64,000 nucleotides of DNA from an uncultured Spirochaetales bacterium (GTDB taxonomy: Bacteria > Spirochaetota > Spirochaetia > Sphaerochaetales > Sphaerochaetaceae). Shown here piece after piece: positions 1-8,654 of this stretch. The notes beneath the pieces were generated by a model, which did no database searches, was not told the DNA's origin, and worked only from the letters and a program-made list of their open reading frames with translations. A program made the position numbers and the translations under genes. The stretch's first letter is position 1, and the number at the start of each line of letters is the position of its first letter. Where the stretch lies: positions 1 to 64,000 of the forward strand of contig CASFTW010000010.1 of assembly GCA_949297785.1 (NCBI GenBank), in the 5' to 3' direction.

Positions 1-433
1 AGCCGCTTCTGAACTCTACCTCATATATCTCCATGCCGTCATCACGGTCATACTCTATCCTCTCCCTTGAAATGTCACCTTCACTCAGGCCCGCCTCTCT
101 AAGTGCGATTGAGAGTGCCTCATCACGGCTTACAGGGCCTGAAGCGGATGCACCTGCTCTTCTCATGTTCTTCTCATAGTCAAAACCGTAAACAAGTCCG
201 TCATCGGCTCCGATTGAGTATTCATACTTTCCTTCCTCATCGAAGAAGGTCACGTCATAAACCTTCACACCGTCTTCCCTGTCGGTCTTTGAGAAGATAT
301 TCGTGATGCTGTTCCTGTCAACGCCTGCACTCTCCAGTGCTATGTTCTCGGCTTCCTGATTCGTAATTGCGAAAAGGCCTGCTGCTCCGATTACCAGTGC
401 GGCAATCATCATTGTCATCATTTTCTTTTTCAT
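1..433 (-). CDS. PepSY-domain secreted protein (3' end outside window)
   Basis: The reading frame opens at an ATG at 433 and runs off the left edge without a stop (144 codons visible). The start is preceded by an AAAGGAG ribosome-binding site. The protein begins MKKKMMTMMIAALVIGAAG, a basic residue cluster followed by a hydrophobic stretch, as in a signal peptide. The rest holds two tandem PepSY-like repeats, each with a helix of the type EAENIALESAG or DEALSIALREAG followed by YDVTFFDEEGKYEYSI- or YEVEFRSG-like strands. PepSY domains are usually extracytoplasmic and are thought to modulate peptidases or bind ligands. The true function here is unknown. The gene is isolated, with a long non-coding stretch upstream. 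Confidence 0.8.
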   Translation of the reverse strand, partial: MKKKMMTMMIAALVIGAAGLFAITNQEAENIALESAGVDRNSITNIFSKTDREDGVKVYDVTFFDEEGKYEYSIGADDGLVYGFDYEKNMRRAGASASGPVSRDEALSIALREAGLSEGDISRERIEYDRDDGMEIYEVEFRSG

Positions 434-1158
434 CTCTGTTTTCTCCTTTGATGCCTTCACTATAAGAGCCGAAGATTAAAGAAAAATTAAAGAAAATATT
501 TTTTTCAGTTTTTTTCCCATATTGATGAGAAGTTTCCTGCATCGGCAACTCCGAACCCAAGCTTCTTCCATACTTATTACAGTGAAAAGGAAGGCCACTA
601 GAAGAAAAAACATATGGATTTCGGTTATGACGGATTTAATCCGGTATCCATAATCTCATGTACGGAAATTCATTTGCTGATAACTTATGTTCAGTGAAAC
701 ATTTGCCTTTTCACAGCTCAGAAATGCCCTGCCTGAAATACAATTGAAAGCTGAAAATTTACTAAATTTTTCTCCATAACAAAGCCTGAGATTACATGAA
801 ATTCTGTTCATTCTGAGTTTTAAACAGGCCTATCTATCTCTCTTGTTAAGAATTATTGAGTTATGAACAATTTGCACAACGCTTGTTGAAAACCTGTTGA
901 AAACTTTCTTCAAAAAATACGTTTCGCATACTTCCAACATGATGGAATATTATAAGAAATTATATAATTTCAAATGTAAAACTAAAGCGGATCTTGTTTA
1001 ATAATTCTTTTTATTATAAATAGTTGACACTTATTTCATATTTGTATGTCACCCTGATAACATTCTATCTTCCGACATAAGACGCCAACTTCTTCCATAG
1101 TTTTCAACAAGCCTGTTGAAAACTTGTGGAAAACCTATATTTAGTGTGGAAAACACTT
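434..1158. other. 725-bp AT-rich non-coding region
   Basis: No convincing gene lies between the PepSY gene and murA. The right part (about 884-1154) holds the DnaA-box-like repeats listed separately. A TTGACA at 1023-1028 has no good -10 partner and no gene downstream on its strand. The left part holds the upstream region of the PepSY gene. Confidence 0.6.
884..1154. other. DnaA-box-like 11-bp repeats (array A)
   Basis: GTTGAAAAC occurs at 885-893 and again 11 bp later at 896-904. A perfect inverted pair GTTTTCAACA / TGTTGAAAAC lies at 1100-1109 and 1114-1123. TTGTGGAAAAC follows at 1124-1134, again about one 11-bp step on, and TGTGGAAAA at 1145-1153. The last two are TTTTCCACA boxes on the other strand, one base from the classical DnaA box TTATCCACA. 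The same motif family and spacing recur upstream of dnaN. The inverted pair could also act as a hairpin next to the murA stop, but it lacks a T-tract. Confidence 0.55.
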
Positions 1159-2439
1159 TCACATCCTTCTTATATCCGCACCGATGTTAATAAGTTTGTC
1201 CAGAAGCTGTTCATAGCCTCTTTCAATCTGTTCAATGTTTCTGATGACACTCTCGCCTTCAGCACACAGAGCTGCAACCACAAGAGCCATACCAGCACGC
1301 ACATCGGGACTTATAACCTCCCTGCCTTTAAGACGTGTCCTGCCCCTTACGACAGCACGGTGCGGGTCGCACAGTATTATATCTGCTCCCATTCTTATAA
1401 GATAATCTATGAAGAACATTCTGGATTCAAACATCTTCTCATGTATCAGTATGCTCCCTTCCATCTGTGTGGCGGTTACACACATTATGGAAAGAAGATC
1501 AGCAGGAAAGCCGGGCCAGGGGGCATCATCTATTTTCTCGGTCACACCGGTATATGTCTTTGAGATTACACGGCTCATGTTCCGGGGAACATATATTTCA
1601 TTGTTTCTTGTCTCAAATTCGATTCCAAGCTTTCTGAAGCCTTTTTCCACCGGTTTCATCCCTTCTTCCTCTATACCTATAAGTGTGAGCGAACTGTGCG
1701 TACAGGCGGCAAGACCGATGAAGGAACCGCACTCCATGTAGTCAAAGCAAAGCCTGTGACGGCAGCCATGGAGGCTGGTCTTTCCTTTTATCGTGAGGAA
1801 GTTGGAACCTATTCCACTGATTTCACATCCCATGCTGTTCAGCATGCGACACAGGTTCTGCACGTGAGGCTCGCATGCCGCATTGTATATTGTGCTTGTT
1901 CCATCGGCAAGACTTGCTGCCATTATGCAATTTTCCGTTGCAGTGACAGAAGCCTCGTCAAGAAAGATATCAGCGGCTTTAAGACGGCCCGACGGTGTCA
2001 TTTCAAGATTATTGAATGAATTTATTTCGCATTTCACTCCGAGAGCGGACAATCCTATGAAATGGCTGTCCAGTCTTCTCAGTCCTATCACATCGCCTCC
2101 GGGCGGCGGTATTACAACCTTGTAACCTCTGGCAAGGAGAGGTCCGGCAAAAAGAATTGATCCTCTCACCGAATCAACAAGAGACGGGGTGAGTGCACAC
2201 ATTGATATATCGCTTTTCAGTGCATACATACCATCACCCAGACCGGACACCTGACTTCCCAGCTCGCTTAAGAGCCGGAGCATTACATTCACGTCCTGTA
2301 TTGACGGCACGTTTTCAAGTACTACACTTTCATCACTCAGAAGCGTTGCGGCGAGGCATGGAAGCGCTGCATTCTTGTTTCCGCTTATCCTGACTGTGCC
2401 TTCCAGTTTTCTTCCGCCTTTTACAATATATTCACTCAT
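1159..2439 (-). CDS. murA: UDP-N-acetylglucosamine 1-carboxyvinyltransferase
   Basis: MurA transfers enolpyruvate from PEP to UDP-GlcNAc, the first committed step of peptidoglycan synthesis in the cytoplasm. The 426-aa protein has the usual family length and starts MSEYIVKGGRKLEGTVRISG, with the KNAALPCLAA motif typical of EPSP/MurA enzymes. The frame stays open upstream to 2802 but would run into the divergent kinase gene, so the ATG at 2439 is taken as the start. In the active-site loop the sequence is PPPGGDVIGLRRLDSHF, so residue 116 is Asp where the fosfomycin-reactive Cys (Cys115 of E. coli) is expected. The same substitution is known in Chlamydia, Mycobacterium and Borrelia enzymes, which are active but fosfomycin-insensitive. 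Confidence 0.95.
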   Translation of the reverse strand: MSEYIVKGGRKLEGTVRISGNKNAALPCLAATLLSDESVVLENVPSIQDVNVMLRLLSELGSQVSGLGDGMYALKSDISMCALTPSLVDSVRGSILFAGPLLARGYKVVIPPPGGDVIGLRRLDSHFIGLSALGVKCEINSFNNLEMTPSGRLKAADIFLDEASVTATENCIMAASLADGTSTIYNAACEPHVQNLCRMLNSMGCEISGIGSNFLTIKGKTSLHGCRHRLCFDYMECGSFIGLAACTHSSLTLIGIEEEGMKPVEKGFRKLGIEFETRNNEIYVPRNMSRVISKTYTGVTEKIDDAPWPGFPADLLSIMCVTATQMEGSILIHEKMFESRMFFIDYLIRMGADIILCDPHRAVVRGRTRLKGREVISPDVRAGMALVVAALCAEGESVIRNIEQIERGYEQLLDKLINIGADIRRM

Positions 2440-2580
2440 ACACCGGTATTGTAACATATATGAAGAGATATTCCTTCTCAAAACATCATGTCGGGACATA
2501 AATCCGACAATTCTCTCTGCTGTGGCGCAATTTCTCTTTTCATAATATAATATCTGCAGAATCTGAAAAGGAGACGTGAT

Positions 2581-3657
2581 ATGGACAACTATAAAGCAGC
2601 GGAAAAAGTAATCGGGAACTTTCTCATCGACGGAGAACTTGAGAAAATCAAGGTAAACACACAGGGACATATAAATTCCACATTTGTCTCCACATTCGTC
2701 AAAGACGGAGTCAGGACAAAATATACACATCAGAAGATAAACAGGAATGTATTCAAGAATCCGAAGGAAGTCATGGAGAACATTGTTGCCGTAACACAGC
2801 ACATAGAAGACAAGGTCTCATCTTTCCCTGACAAGGACAGACGCGTTCTCAAAGTCATCTTCACAAAGGACAATCTTCCCTATTATATCGATGAAGATGG
2901 AGAATACTGGAGAACATACATCTTCATTGAAAATGTCAACACATATGACAAGATTCCTTCTGTCAATGCGGCAAGAAACCTCGGAAAGGGAATCGGAAAT
3001 TTCCAGAAACAGCTTTCAGACTTTGACGGAAGCCGCCTTAATATCACAATTCCCCACTTCCATGACATGAACCTCAGATACAGACAGCTTGATGATGCTG
3101 TCAAAGCCGATGTCAAAGGCAGAGGTGCACAGGTTAAAGCTGAACTTGACTTTCTTTATGCCAACAAAGAAAGGGGATGCAGGATATGGGATGATTTTGA
3201 AAAAGGCATCCTTCCAAACCGCGTAACACATAACGACACGAAGATGAACAATGTCCTTTTCGACCCTGAAAGCGACGAAGCTGTATGCGTTATCGATCTT
3301 GATACCATCATGCCGGGCACAATTCTCTTCGACACCGGAGACATGATCAGGACAGCCTGCAATACGGCAGAGGAGGATGAAAAGGATCTTTCAAAGGTCT
3401 CATTCAATGCAGAAATGTACAAATCACTGATCGGAGGCTATATGGAGAGTGCCGACAGCTTCCTGACGAAAGAGGAAAGAGAAGGTATAAAGGAATCAGG
3501 AAGAGTCATAACACAGATAATGGCCGTAAGGTTCCTTACCGACTACATTGCCGGAGATGTCTACTACCATACTGCATATGATGATCACAACCTCGTAAGA
3601 TGCCGCACACAGCTCGGCCTCATAAAGAGCATGGATGAACAGTGGGGCGACTTCTGA
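2581..3657 (+). CDS. APH-fold sugar kinase, N-acetylhexosamine 1-kinase (NahK)-like
   Basis: This 358-aa cytoplasmic protein has the aminoglycoside-phosphotransferase kinase fold. Visible features are an N-terminal QGHINSTFVSTF segment and the line HQKINRNVFKNPKEVMENI, which resembles bifidobacterial NahK. The catalytic loop is HNDTKMNNVLFD (near residue 217), followed by the metal-binding VIDLDTIMPG and FDTGDMIR. NahK phosphorylates the anomeric carbon of GlcNAc/GalNAc; that substrate is inferred from resemblance only. AAGGAG precedes the ATG. It is followed after one base by a PfkB kinase, so the two are surely co-transcribed. The pair diverges from murA, which uses UDP-GlcNAc. Confidence 0.8.
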   Translation: MDNYKAAEKVIGNFLIDGELEKIKVNTQGHINSTFVSTFVKDGVRTKYTHQKINRNVFKNPKEVMENIVAVTQHIEDKVSSFPDKDRRVLKVIFTKDNLPYYIDEDGEYWRTYIFIENVNTYDKIPSVNAARNLGKGIGNFQKQLSDFDGSRLNITIPHFHDMNLRYRQLDDAVKADVKGRGAQVKAELDFLYANKERGCRIWDDFEKGILPNRVTHNDTKMNNVLFDPESDEAVCVIDLDTIMPGTILFDTGDMIRTACNTAEEDEKDLSKVSFNAEMYKSLIGGYMESADSFLTKEEREGIKESGRVITQIMAVRFLTDYIAGDVYYHTAYDDHNLVRCRTQLGLIKSMDEQWGDF

Positions 3658-3658
3658 T

Positions 3659-4678
3659 ATGAAGATTTACGGAATCGGAAATCCTCTTATCGACATACTT
3701 GCATACATCAGCGACAGAGATCTCGAAAAACTTTCCCTTTACAAGGGGACGATGCATCTCATCGACAGGAAAAGACACGGTGAGATCATTGAATACCTGA
3801 AGACAAAAAAGCTTGTGTATTCACCGGGAGGAAGCTGTCCAAACACAATGGTCACGCTCCGCATGCTCGGCATCGAGACCACTCTTGCCGGCGGTGTGGG
3901 ACATGATGAACTTGCAGATGTATACCGCTTGAAACTGAAAGACATCGGCCTCAATGACGAGCTTGTTAGCTATGATGAAAGCACCGGAACATCGATCATC
4001 CTGCTGACTGAAGACAAAGAGAGAACGATGAACACATACCTTGGTGCAAACAGATGCTTCAGCGAGAAAGATGTGAATCTTGACAGTCTGAAGGAAGCCT
4101 CCCTTTTCTATTTCACAGGTTATATGTGGGACACGGAAAGTCAGAAAAGCGCGGTGAAAAAGGCTCTTGATTTCTGTAAGGAGCACGGAATAAAGATTGC
4201 CTTTGACGTTGCGGATCCTTTTGCCGTGGGACGCTACAGACAGACTTTTCTCGAACTCATAGAAAACTACTGTGACATAGTGTTTGCAAACAGTGAGGAA
4301 GCCCGGTATCTTTTTGACAATTATGATGCATATGAATGCTGCAAATCCATGTCAAGGCTCACACATATTGCCGTAGTCAAAAACGGGAAGAAAGGATCTT
4401 TTGTGGCAGAAGACAGAAAGATAACACAGATACCGCTTTCAGGATCCACTTCCCCTGTTGATACAACAGGAGCCGGAGACACATATGCCGCGGGATTCCT
4501 TTACGGACAGGCAAAAGGACTGAGCACAACGGAATCAGCCCGGATCGCATCGTATCTTGCCGGTGAGATAATCTCATGTCTCGGAGCTCAGTTCACAATC
4601 GAAAGAGCCTCTCAGATAAGAAAGTATCTAGAAGAACAGTATGAAGGGAAAAAAGACCAGCAGCAGTATTATTCCTGA
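3659..4678 (+). CDS. PfkB-family (ribokinase-like) carbohydrate or nucleoside kinase
   Basis: The 339-aa protein starts MKIYGIGNPLIDILAYI and carries the two PfkB signatures: GGSCPNTMVTLRMLG near the N terminus and DTTGAGDTYAAGFLYG near residue 270, which contains the catalytic Asp. Adenosine kinase-like members share the GNPLID opening, so adenosine kinase or a sugar kinase are both possible. An upstream in-frame ATG at 3635 lies inside the preceding gene. The ATG at 3659 follows that gene's stop by one base, indicating translational coupling. The 3' end overlaps a convergent small membrane-protein gene by 51 bp. Confidence 0.85.
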   Translation: MKIYGIGNPLIDILAYISDRDLEKLSLYKGTMHLIDRKRHGEIIEYLKTKKLVYSPGGSCPNTMVTLRMLGIETTLAGGVGHDELADVYRLKLKDIGLNDELVSYDESTGTSIILLTEDKERTMNTYLGANRCFSEKDVNLDSLKEASLFYFTGYMWDTESQKSAVKKALDFCKEHGIKIAFDVADPFAVGRYRQTFLELIENYCDIVFANSEEARYLFDNYDAYECCKSMSRLTHIAVVKNGKKGSFVAEDRKITQIPLSGSTSPVDTTGAGDTYAAGFLYGQAKGLSTTESARIASYLAGEIISCLGAQFTIERASQIRKYLEEQYEGKKDQQQYYS

Positions 4679-4924
4679 AAAAACAATAGATACGCATATT
4701 CCGATTATTCCAAGGATGAAGCCCGCTTCTGCATGCGGGTTTTCCTTTCTTATGGAACTGGAAATGCAGACTGCTATTATTCCAAGCACAAGTCCCACCA
4801 GACGTGAAAATGTAAGAGCACATATCAGGGAACAGATACCGAGTACAAGAGGAGCAGTCCCTCTGTCCTTGTAATCAGGATTGTTTTCAGGCGGACGGTT
4901 GTAATTCTCGTAAAATTCACTCAT
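4628..4924 (-). CDS. Small DUF4190-like membrane protein
   Basis: The 98-aa protein has a polar N terminus rich in Asn/Pro/Glu, then two hydrophobic blocks: APLVLGICSLICALTFSRLV with VGLVLGIIAVCISS, and a C-terminal pair AGFILGIIGICVSIVFSG and IILLLVFFPFILFF. This pattern of short TM segments joined by a basic charged loop is typical of DUF4190-type proteins of unknown function. GGAG precedes the ATG. The last 51 bp overlap the convergent PfkB gene, which is unusual but compatible with both frames. Confidence 0.65.
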   Translation of the reverse strand: MSEFYENYNRPPENNPDYKDRGTAPLVLGICSLICALTFSRLVGLVLGIIAVCISSSIRKENPHAEAGFILGIIGICVSIVFSGIILLLVFFPFILFF

Positions 4925-4970
4925 TTCTGCTTTCTCCTGACTTAAAAATAATAATTTGAATGCTGTCAGT

Positions 4971-5000
4971 AAACAACAAAGGCTCCGTAAAAACGGAGCC
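4971..5000 (-). terminator. Rho-independent terminator after rubrerythrin
   Basis: A perfect 8-bp stem GGCTCCGT / ACGGAGCC (4981-4988 and 4993-5000) has an AAAA loop and, read on the minus strand, is followed by TTTGTTGTTT. It lies 23 bp downstream of the rubrerythrin stop. Confidence 0.8.
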
Positions 5001-5023
5001 CTGCTGCATTCTTTTCAGAAAAA

Positions 5024-5566
5024 TCAGTAATTCTTTGCCTGAAGCTCGAAATATGCCTGAGGATGAGCACATACAGGGCAAACTTCCGGAGCTTTCTTTC
5101 CGACATGGATGTGACCGCAGTTTGTGCACTTCCAGATCATCTCTCCATCACGTGAGAATACAAGACCGTTCTCCACGTTGTTGAGGAGAGCAAGATATCT
5201 CTGCTCATGCTCTGCTTCAATCTTTGCAACGCCTCTGAAAAGAGCTGCGATCTGCTTGAATCCTTCCTCGTCAGCTTCTTTTGCGAATGTTGCATACATA
5301 TCTGTCCATTCATAGTTCTCGCCTGCTGCTGCAGCCTTGAGGTTTTCAGCTGTTGTTCCGATCTCACCGTTCTCATGGAGAAGCTTGAACCAGAGCTTTG
5401 CATGCTCTTTCTCGTTGTCAGCTGTCTCTTCAAAGATCTTTGCGATCTGGACATAACCTTCCTTTCTGGCCTTTGAAGCAAAGTATGTGTACTTGTTTCT
5501 TGCCTGGCTCTCACCTGCGAATGCTGTCTGTAAGTTTTTCTCTGTCTTACTACCTTTCAATTCCAT
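5024..5566 (-). CDS. Rubrerythrin
   Basis: The 180-aa protein has the rubrerythrin layout: an N-terminal ferritin-like four-helix domain with diiron ligands in [30 protein letters not shown] and [10 protein letters not shown], then a C-terminal rubredoxin domain with [10 protein letters not shown] and CPVC binding one iron. Rubrerythrins reduce hydrogen peroxide in the cytoplasm of anaerobes. The ATG at 5566 starts [11 protein letters not shown]; the longer frame upstream enters perR. It lies 40 bp downstream of the PerR-like gene on the same strand, and a CTGGC/GCCAG mini-hairpin lies between them, so the two genes are probably one peroxide-responsive operon. Confidence 0.93.
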   Translation of the reverse strand: MELKGSKTEKNLQTAFAGESQARNKYTYFASKARKEGYVQIAKIFEETADNEKEHAKLWFKLLHENGEIGTTAENLKAAAAGENYEWTDMYATFAKEADEEGFKQIAALFRGVAKIEAEHEQRYLALLNNVENGLVFSRDGEMIWKCTNCGHIHVGKKAPEVCPVCAHPQAYFELQAKNY

Positions 5567-5606
5567 TTTTTCTACTCCTATTATCTGGCACAGCCAGTTT
5601 TTATCA

Positions 5607-5984
5607 TTATTCCCTGCAGTCCTCGCAAAGTCCGGACACCACAATATCCACACTCTCAACCTTGAAATTGCCGTGAAGGAGGATATTCTTTTCATCCAGA
5701 TCGCTATAGACATCAACTATTCTACCACATTTTCTGCATATTGCATGATAATGAGGCGAAAGATTGAAATCATATCTGTCAGGACATGTTCCCGGCATCG
5801 GAATCTTCCTTATTTCCCCCATATCGGAAAGAAGCGCAAGATTCCTGTAGACTGTTCCCTTACTGATATGGCAGTCCTTCAATGCAACACTGTCGTAAAC
5901 TTCCTCCGCACTTGGATGAGATGTCATGCTTCGCACTGTGTTCAGAATAAGTTCTCTCTGTACGGTGTTGCGCGTTGCTTTCAT
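5607..5984 (-). CDS. perR: Fur-family peroxide regulator (PerR-like)
   Basis: The 125-aa protein has the Fur fold: a winged helix in residues 1-75 ([15 protein letters not shown] and [17 protein letters not shown]), then a dimerisation domain with [18 protein letters not shown] and a terminal CEDCRE, together the two CxxC structural zinc pairs. PerR proteins repress peroxide-defence genes until metal-catalysed oxidation. The assignment to PerR rather than Fur rests on the adjacent rubrerythrin and on the PerR-type box just upstream. The start codon ATG at 5984 follows the perfect palindrome TTATTAGTAATAA, so it probably represses itself. Confidence 0.85.
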   Translation of the reverse strand: MKATRNTVQRELILNTVRSMTSHPSAEEVYDSVALKDCHISKGTVYRNLALLSDMGEIRKIPMPGTCPDRYDFNLSPHYHAICRKCGRIVDVYSDLDEKNILLHGNFKVESVDIVVSGLCEDCRE

Positions 5985-5993
5985 TTTACTCCC

Positions 5994-6018
5994 TTATTAG
6001 TAATAATTCTCAATAATA
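5994..6018. promoter_or_regulatory. Candidate PerR/Fur operator
   Basis: TTATTAGTAATAA (5994-6006) is a perfect 6-1-6 palindrome just upstream of perR, close to the PerR box core TTATAATNATTATAA. A second, overlapping AATAATT/AATAAT inverted motif follows. The position fits autoregulation of perR-rubrerythrin. Confidence 0.55.
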
Positions 6019-6062
6019 AGATATTATTTATTTAACCAAGTGTCAAGCAAATATTAGAAAAG

Positions 6063-6090
6063 CAAAAAATAAGGCTCCGTAAAAGGAGCC
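6063..6090 (-). terminator. Terminator of the rpmH-rnpA-yidC-khpB operon
   Basis: The stem GGCTCC / GGAGCC (6073-6078 and 6085-6090) is followed on the minus strand by TTATTTTTT. It lies 10 bp after the khpB stop. Confidence 0.75.
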
Positions 6091-6100
6091 TCCGGATACA

Positions 6101-6790
6101 TTATTTTGTCTTTCCTGTAGGAAGAATTCTGACCTGTTTGTAAAGGCCTTCTCCTTCACTCTTGGTCTCAACACCGTCAAAGTCATTGAGAGCCGTGTGG
6201 ATGAGACGGCGTTCAAATGGATTCATGGGAGAAAGAAGTTTGCTCCTGTGTGTCCTTCTCACATACTCGGCAGCCTTGAATGCATTCCTGACAATAAGCT
6301 CTTCATGACGCATCCTGTAATTCTCACTGTCAATTATGATCTTGTAATCTTTGTCGAGATTTCCGGCATAGACATTTGCAATGAGCTGGATCGCATCAAG
6401 ATTCTTACCTTTTCTTCCGATAAGGATTGAGGAATCATCACTTTCAATATTGAAGCAGATTTTGTAATCCCTTCTGAAATTGATTGTAACCTCTGCCCTG
6501 TATCCCATTTTCTCTATGAGAGTCTGGATGAAGCGCTGGATTTTCTCTTCATTCTCGCTTTCAGGTTCAAGAACCTGCCCGGGAACCCGGTACTCGCTTT
6601 CGTCTGCCTCTTCAGGCATTTCATCCTCATCGGGAACGTGTACTCTTATAGTGACGCTTCCTTTCTTGAACAGAGTCTTCTTCTGACTTGAAATGACCTC
6701 CACATCAAAATCTTCCCTGTCAAGACCGAGCTCATTTATGGCTTTTTCAATGGCATCTTCTTCATTTCTGCCTTCAAATTCTTTATACAT
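6101..6790 (-). CDS. khpB: KhpB/Jag RNA-binding protein
   Basis: The 229-aa protein has three domains in the known Jag/KhpB order. The first is an N-terminal Jag_N domain (MYKEFEGRNEEDAIEKAINE to VTIRVHVP). The second is a KH domain with the loop IGRKGKNLDAIQLIANV near residue 130. The third is a C-terminal R3H domain (RRTHRSKLLSPMNPFERR with the Arg and His). These proteins bind RNA and affect cell division and envelope synthesis. An acidic linker separates Jag_N from KH. It sits 11 bp after yidC, the classic yidC-jag pairing, at the end of the ribosomal-protein L34 operon. Confidence 0.93.
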   Translation of the reverse strand: MYKEFEGRNEEDAIEKAINELGLDREDFDVEVISSQKKTLFKKGSVTIRVHVPDEDEMPEEADESEYRVPGQVLEPESENEEKIQRFIQTLIEKMGYRAEVTINFRRDYKICFNIESDDSSILIGRKGKNLDAIQLIANVYAGNLDKDYKIIIDSENYRMRHEELIVRNAFKAAEYVRRTHRSKLLSPMNPFERRLIHTALNDFDGVETKSEGEGLYKQVRILPTGKTK

Positions 6791-6801
6791 ATTAAACCCT
6801 C

Positions 6802-8577
6802 TTACTTTCTCTTTCTCATTTTGTATTTGTTTATCTTAGCTTCTTCCTTTGCCTGAATCTCTTTTGCATACTTTTCAGTCTTCTTCTTGTTGACGTAAAT
6901 CTGCTGGAGAATGGAAATGAAGTTCATCACAGTCCAGTAAAGAAGCAGACCGGAAGGTGCATTGTAAAGAATGAAGAAGAATATGATAGGCATACCATAT
7001 GTCATGAATGTCATCATGCCCTGCTGGCTGGACTGTGTATTGGCAGTCTGTGTGATCTTCATGGAGAATATCATGGATGCCGTATATATGATCGGAAGAA
7101 TGTGAATGTCATCACCGAGGAAGGGAATATTGAACGGCAGAGTGAATACCGTATCAGGAACTGAAAGATCAGGAATCCAACCCGGAATGAACATTGCACC
7201 TCTCAGCTCGTAGTGAGTACTGAGAAGTCCGTAAAGAGCAATGAAGATCGGGAACTGGATAAGCATCGGAAGACAGGATCCCATAGGACTTATGCCTTCT
7301 TCCTTATACAGTTTCGCCATAGCGGCATTCATAGCCTCCGGATTGTCAGCATATTTTGTTCTGATCTCCTCAAGCTTTGGATTGAGCGCTGCCATCTTGG
7401 CAGTCGAATCCATGCCCTTCTTCGAAAGAGGCTGGATGATAAGCTTTACAAGTATGGTGAGGAGAATGATCGCAACACCGTAGTTCGGAATTATCTTATA
7501 GAATATATTGAGGATCCACTTCAGGATTGTCTGAAGCCATCCGAGCCATGATGATGAATCAAGAACCTCATCAAGCCTGAGTCCTGCAAGTGAGAATGTA
7601 TTGTTGTTTGCGACATTGTATATATCAAGGGCACTTGAAAGCTTCGGACCTGCATAATAATCATATGTGTCGCTTATCGTGCTGCCGCTGATACCGTTCC
7701 TTATGAAATAGAAACCGTTTGTCTGTACAAGTACGGAATCATCGCTCTCCTGCCTTAATTCCGTTGTGTATGAAGCAACATTCTCAGGGACGCCGATGAC
7801 TGTGAAGTACTTTCCGGCAACAGCCGCCCAGCCCACAGGATCAGTGATCTCAGCATAACCGTTCTCGAAATCAGTCACGTTACGTCTCTTGTTATTGACA
7901 GCTTCCTTGTAATACATTCTCCTGTATTCACCGTAGCTGTTGGAAAGATCCTCGAACTCAGGACCGACCTGAGGATCATAGCCAAGAGTATAGGAATCAA
8001 GAGGAATTGAGCTTCCGTCAAGAGAGGAAATGCTCACATTTACCTTGAAAAGATATTCATCATTTTCAGGAATTGCAAAACTCTTCTTTATCTCGAATGT
8101 GCTGTCATCAGCCTCAAACGTCTGGGTAAAGTCAACAAGAGTGATGAGACTTCCGTTTTCAGTAGCCACATTTTCCTCAATTGTGTAATTGAAGTAATCA
8201 TCAACAGGATCTGAAAGGTCATCTCCTGTATAAAGAAGGAAAGCATTCTTTCCGCTTGAATCCTTTAAAATAAGCTCAACGGGCTCTCCCGTGGTGCTTT
8301 CCTTGTGGTTTTTAAGCTTTATGCTGTCGACAGAAGCTCCTGCAGGATCAAATCCTATTGAATATGCCTCAGTCTCAATTGTGAAAGGCTGTGTATTTCC
8401 GGCACTTCCAGTTGCAGTGACTGCAATGTTCTTATTCTCGTCTTCCGGAATAATCGTTTCTGTTGTTTCAGTTACCGTATTCGTATATTCTGGCGGAAAA
8501 AACACTGTATTCACAGTCATTCCGACTGTTATTACGATTACGGAAAGTACAATTGCTATAATGGTATTCCTATCCAT
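6802..8577 (-). CDS. yidC: Membrane protein insertase YidC
   Basis: The 591-aa protein has the long YidC1 layout of diderms. An N-terminal TM (TIIAIVLSVIVITVGMTV) is followed by a large periplasmic beta domain (about 40-330) and a conserved insertase core of five TM helices (about 350-560) beginning WLQTILKWILNIFYKIIPNY. The core contains the hydrophilic-groove helix NYGVAIILLTILVKLIIQPL with the adjacent Arg-free KKG turn, and the tail is Lys-rich. It inserts inner-membrane proteins with or without SecYEG. A TTG one codon upstream is also in frame, but the ATG at 8577 sits better behind GGAG. The second gene downstream of rnpA is khpB, as in most bacteria. Confidence 0.96.
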   Translation of the reverse strand: MDRNTIIAIVLSVIVITVGMTVNTVFFPPEYTNTVTETTETIIPEDENKNIAVTATGSAGNTQPFTIETEAYSIGFDPAGASVDSIKLKNHKESTTGEPVELILKDSSGKNAFLLYTGDDLSDPVDDYFNYTIEENVATENGSLITLVDFTQTFEADDSTFEIKKSFAIPENDEYLFKVNVSISSLDGSSIPLDSYTLGYDPQVGPEFEDLSNSYGEYRRMYYKEAVNNKRRNVTDFENGYAEITDPVGWAAVAGKYFTVIGVPENVASYTTELRQESDDSVLVQTNGFYFIRNGISGSTISDTYDYYAGPKLSSALDIYNVANNNTFSLAGLRLDEVLDSSSWLGWLQTILKWILNIFYKIIPNYGVAIILLTILVKLIIQPLSKKGMDSTAKMAALNPKLEEIRTKYADNPEAMNAAMAKLYKEEGISPMGSCLPMLIQFPIFIALYGLLSTHYELRGAMFIPGWIPDLSVPDTVFTLPFNIPFLGDDIHILPIIYTASMIFSMKITQTANTQSSQQGMMTFMTYGMPIIFFFILYNAPSGLLLYWTVMNFISILQQIYVNKKKTEKYAKEIQAKEEAKINKYKMRKRK

Positions 8578-8654
8578 CAATATTCTCCTATGCCTTAATG
8601 CGGAAACGGAAAGCTGGAATAAGGAATACTCTGCTTAAAGAGGAAAATGGGGAG

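Noticed and set aside
318-560. 80-codon minus-strand frame in the left edge
   Set aside because: It lies in another frame of the PepSY gene and its upstream region; the PepSY frame has the ribosome site and signal peptide.
1100-1123. Perfect 10-bp inverted repeat as murA terminator
   Set aside because: No T-tract follows on the murA strand, and the motif belongs to the DnaA-box-like family shared with the dnaN upstream region.
1126-2393. Several plus-strand frames opposite murA
   Set aside because: They are antisense to a clear gene, lack ribosome sites and show no domain pattern.
2440-2802. N-terminal extension of MurA by 121 residues
   Set aside because: It would overlap the divergent kinase gene, has no family support, and the ATG at 2439 gives the standard MurA start.
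7213-7551. Plus-strand 112-codon frame
   Set aside because: It is antisense to the conserved yidC core.
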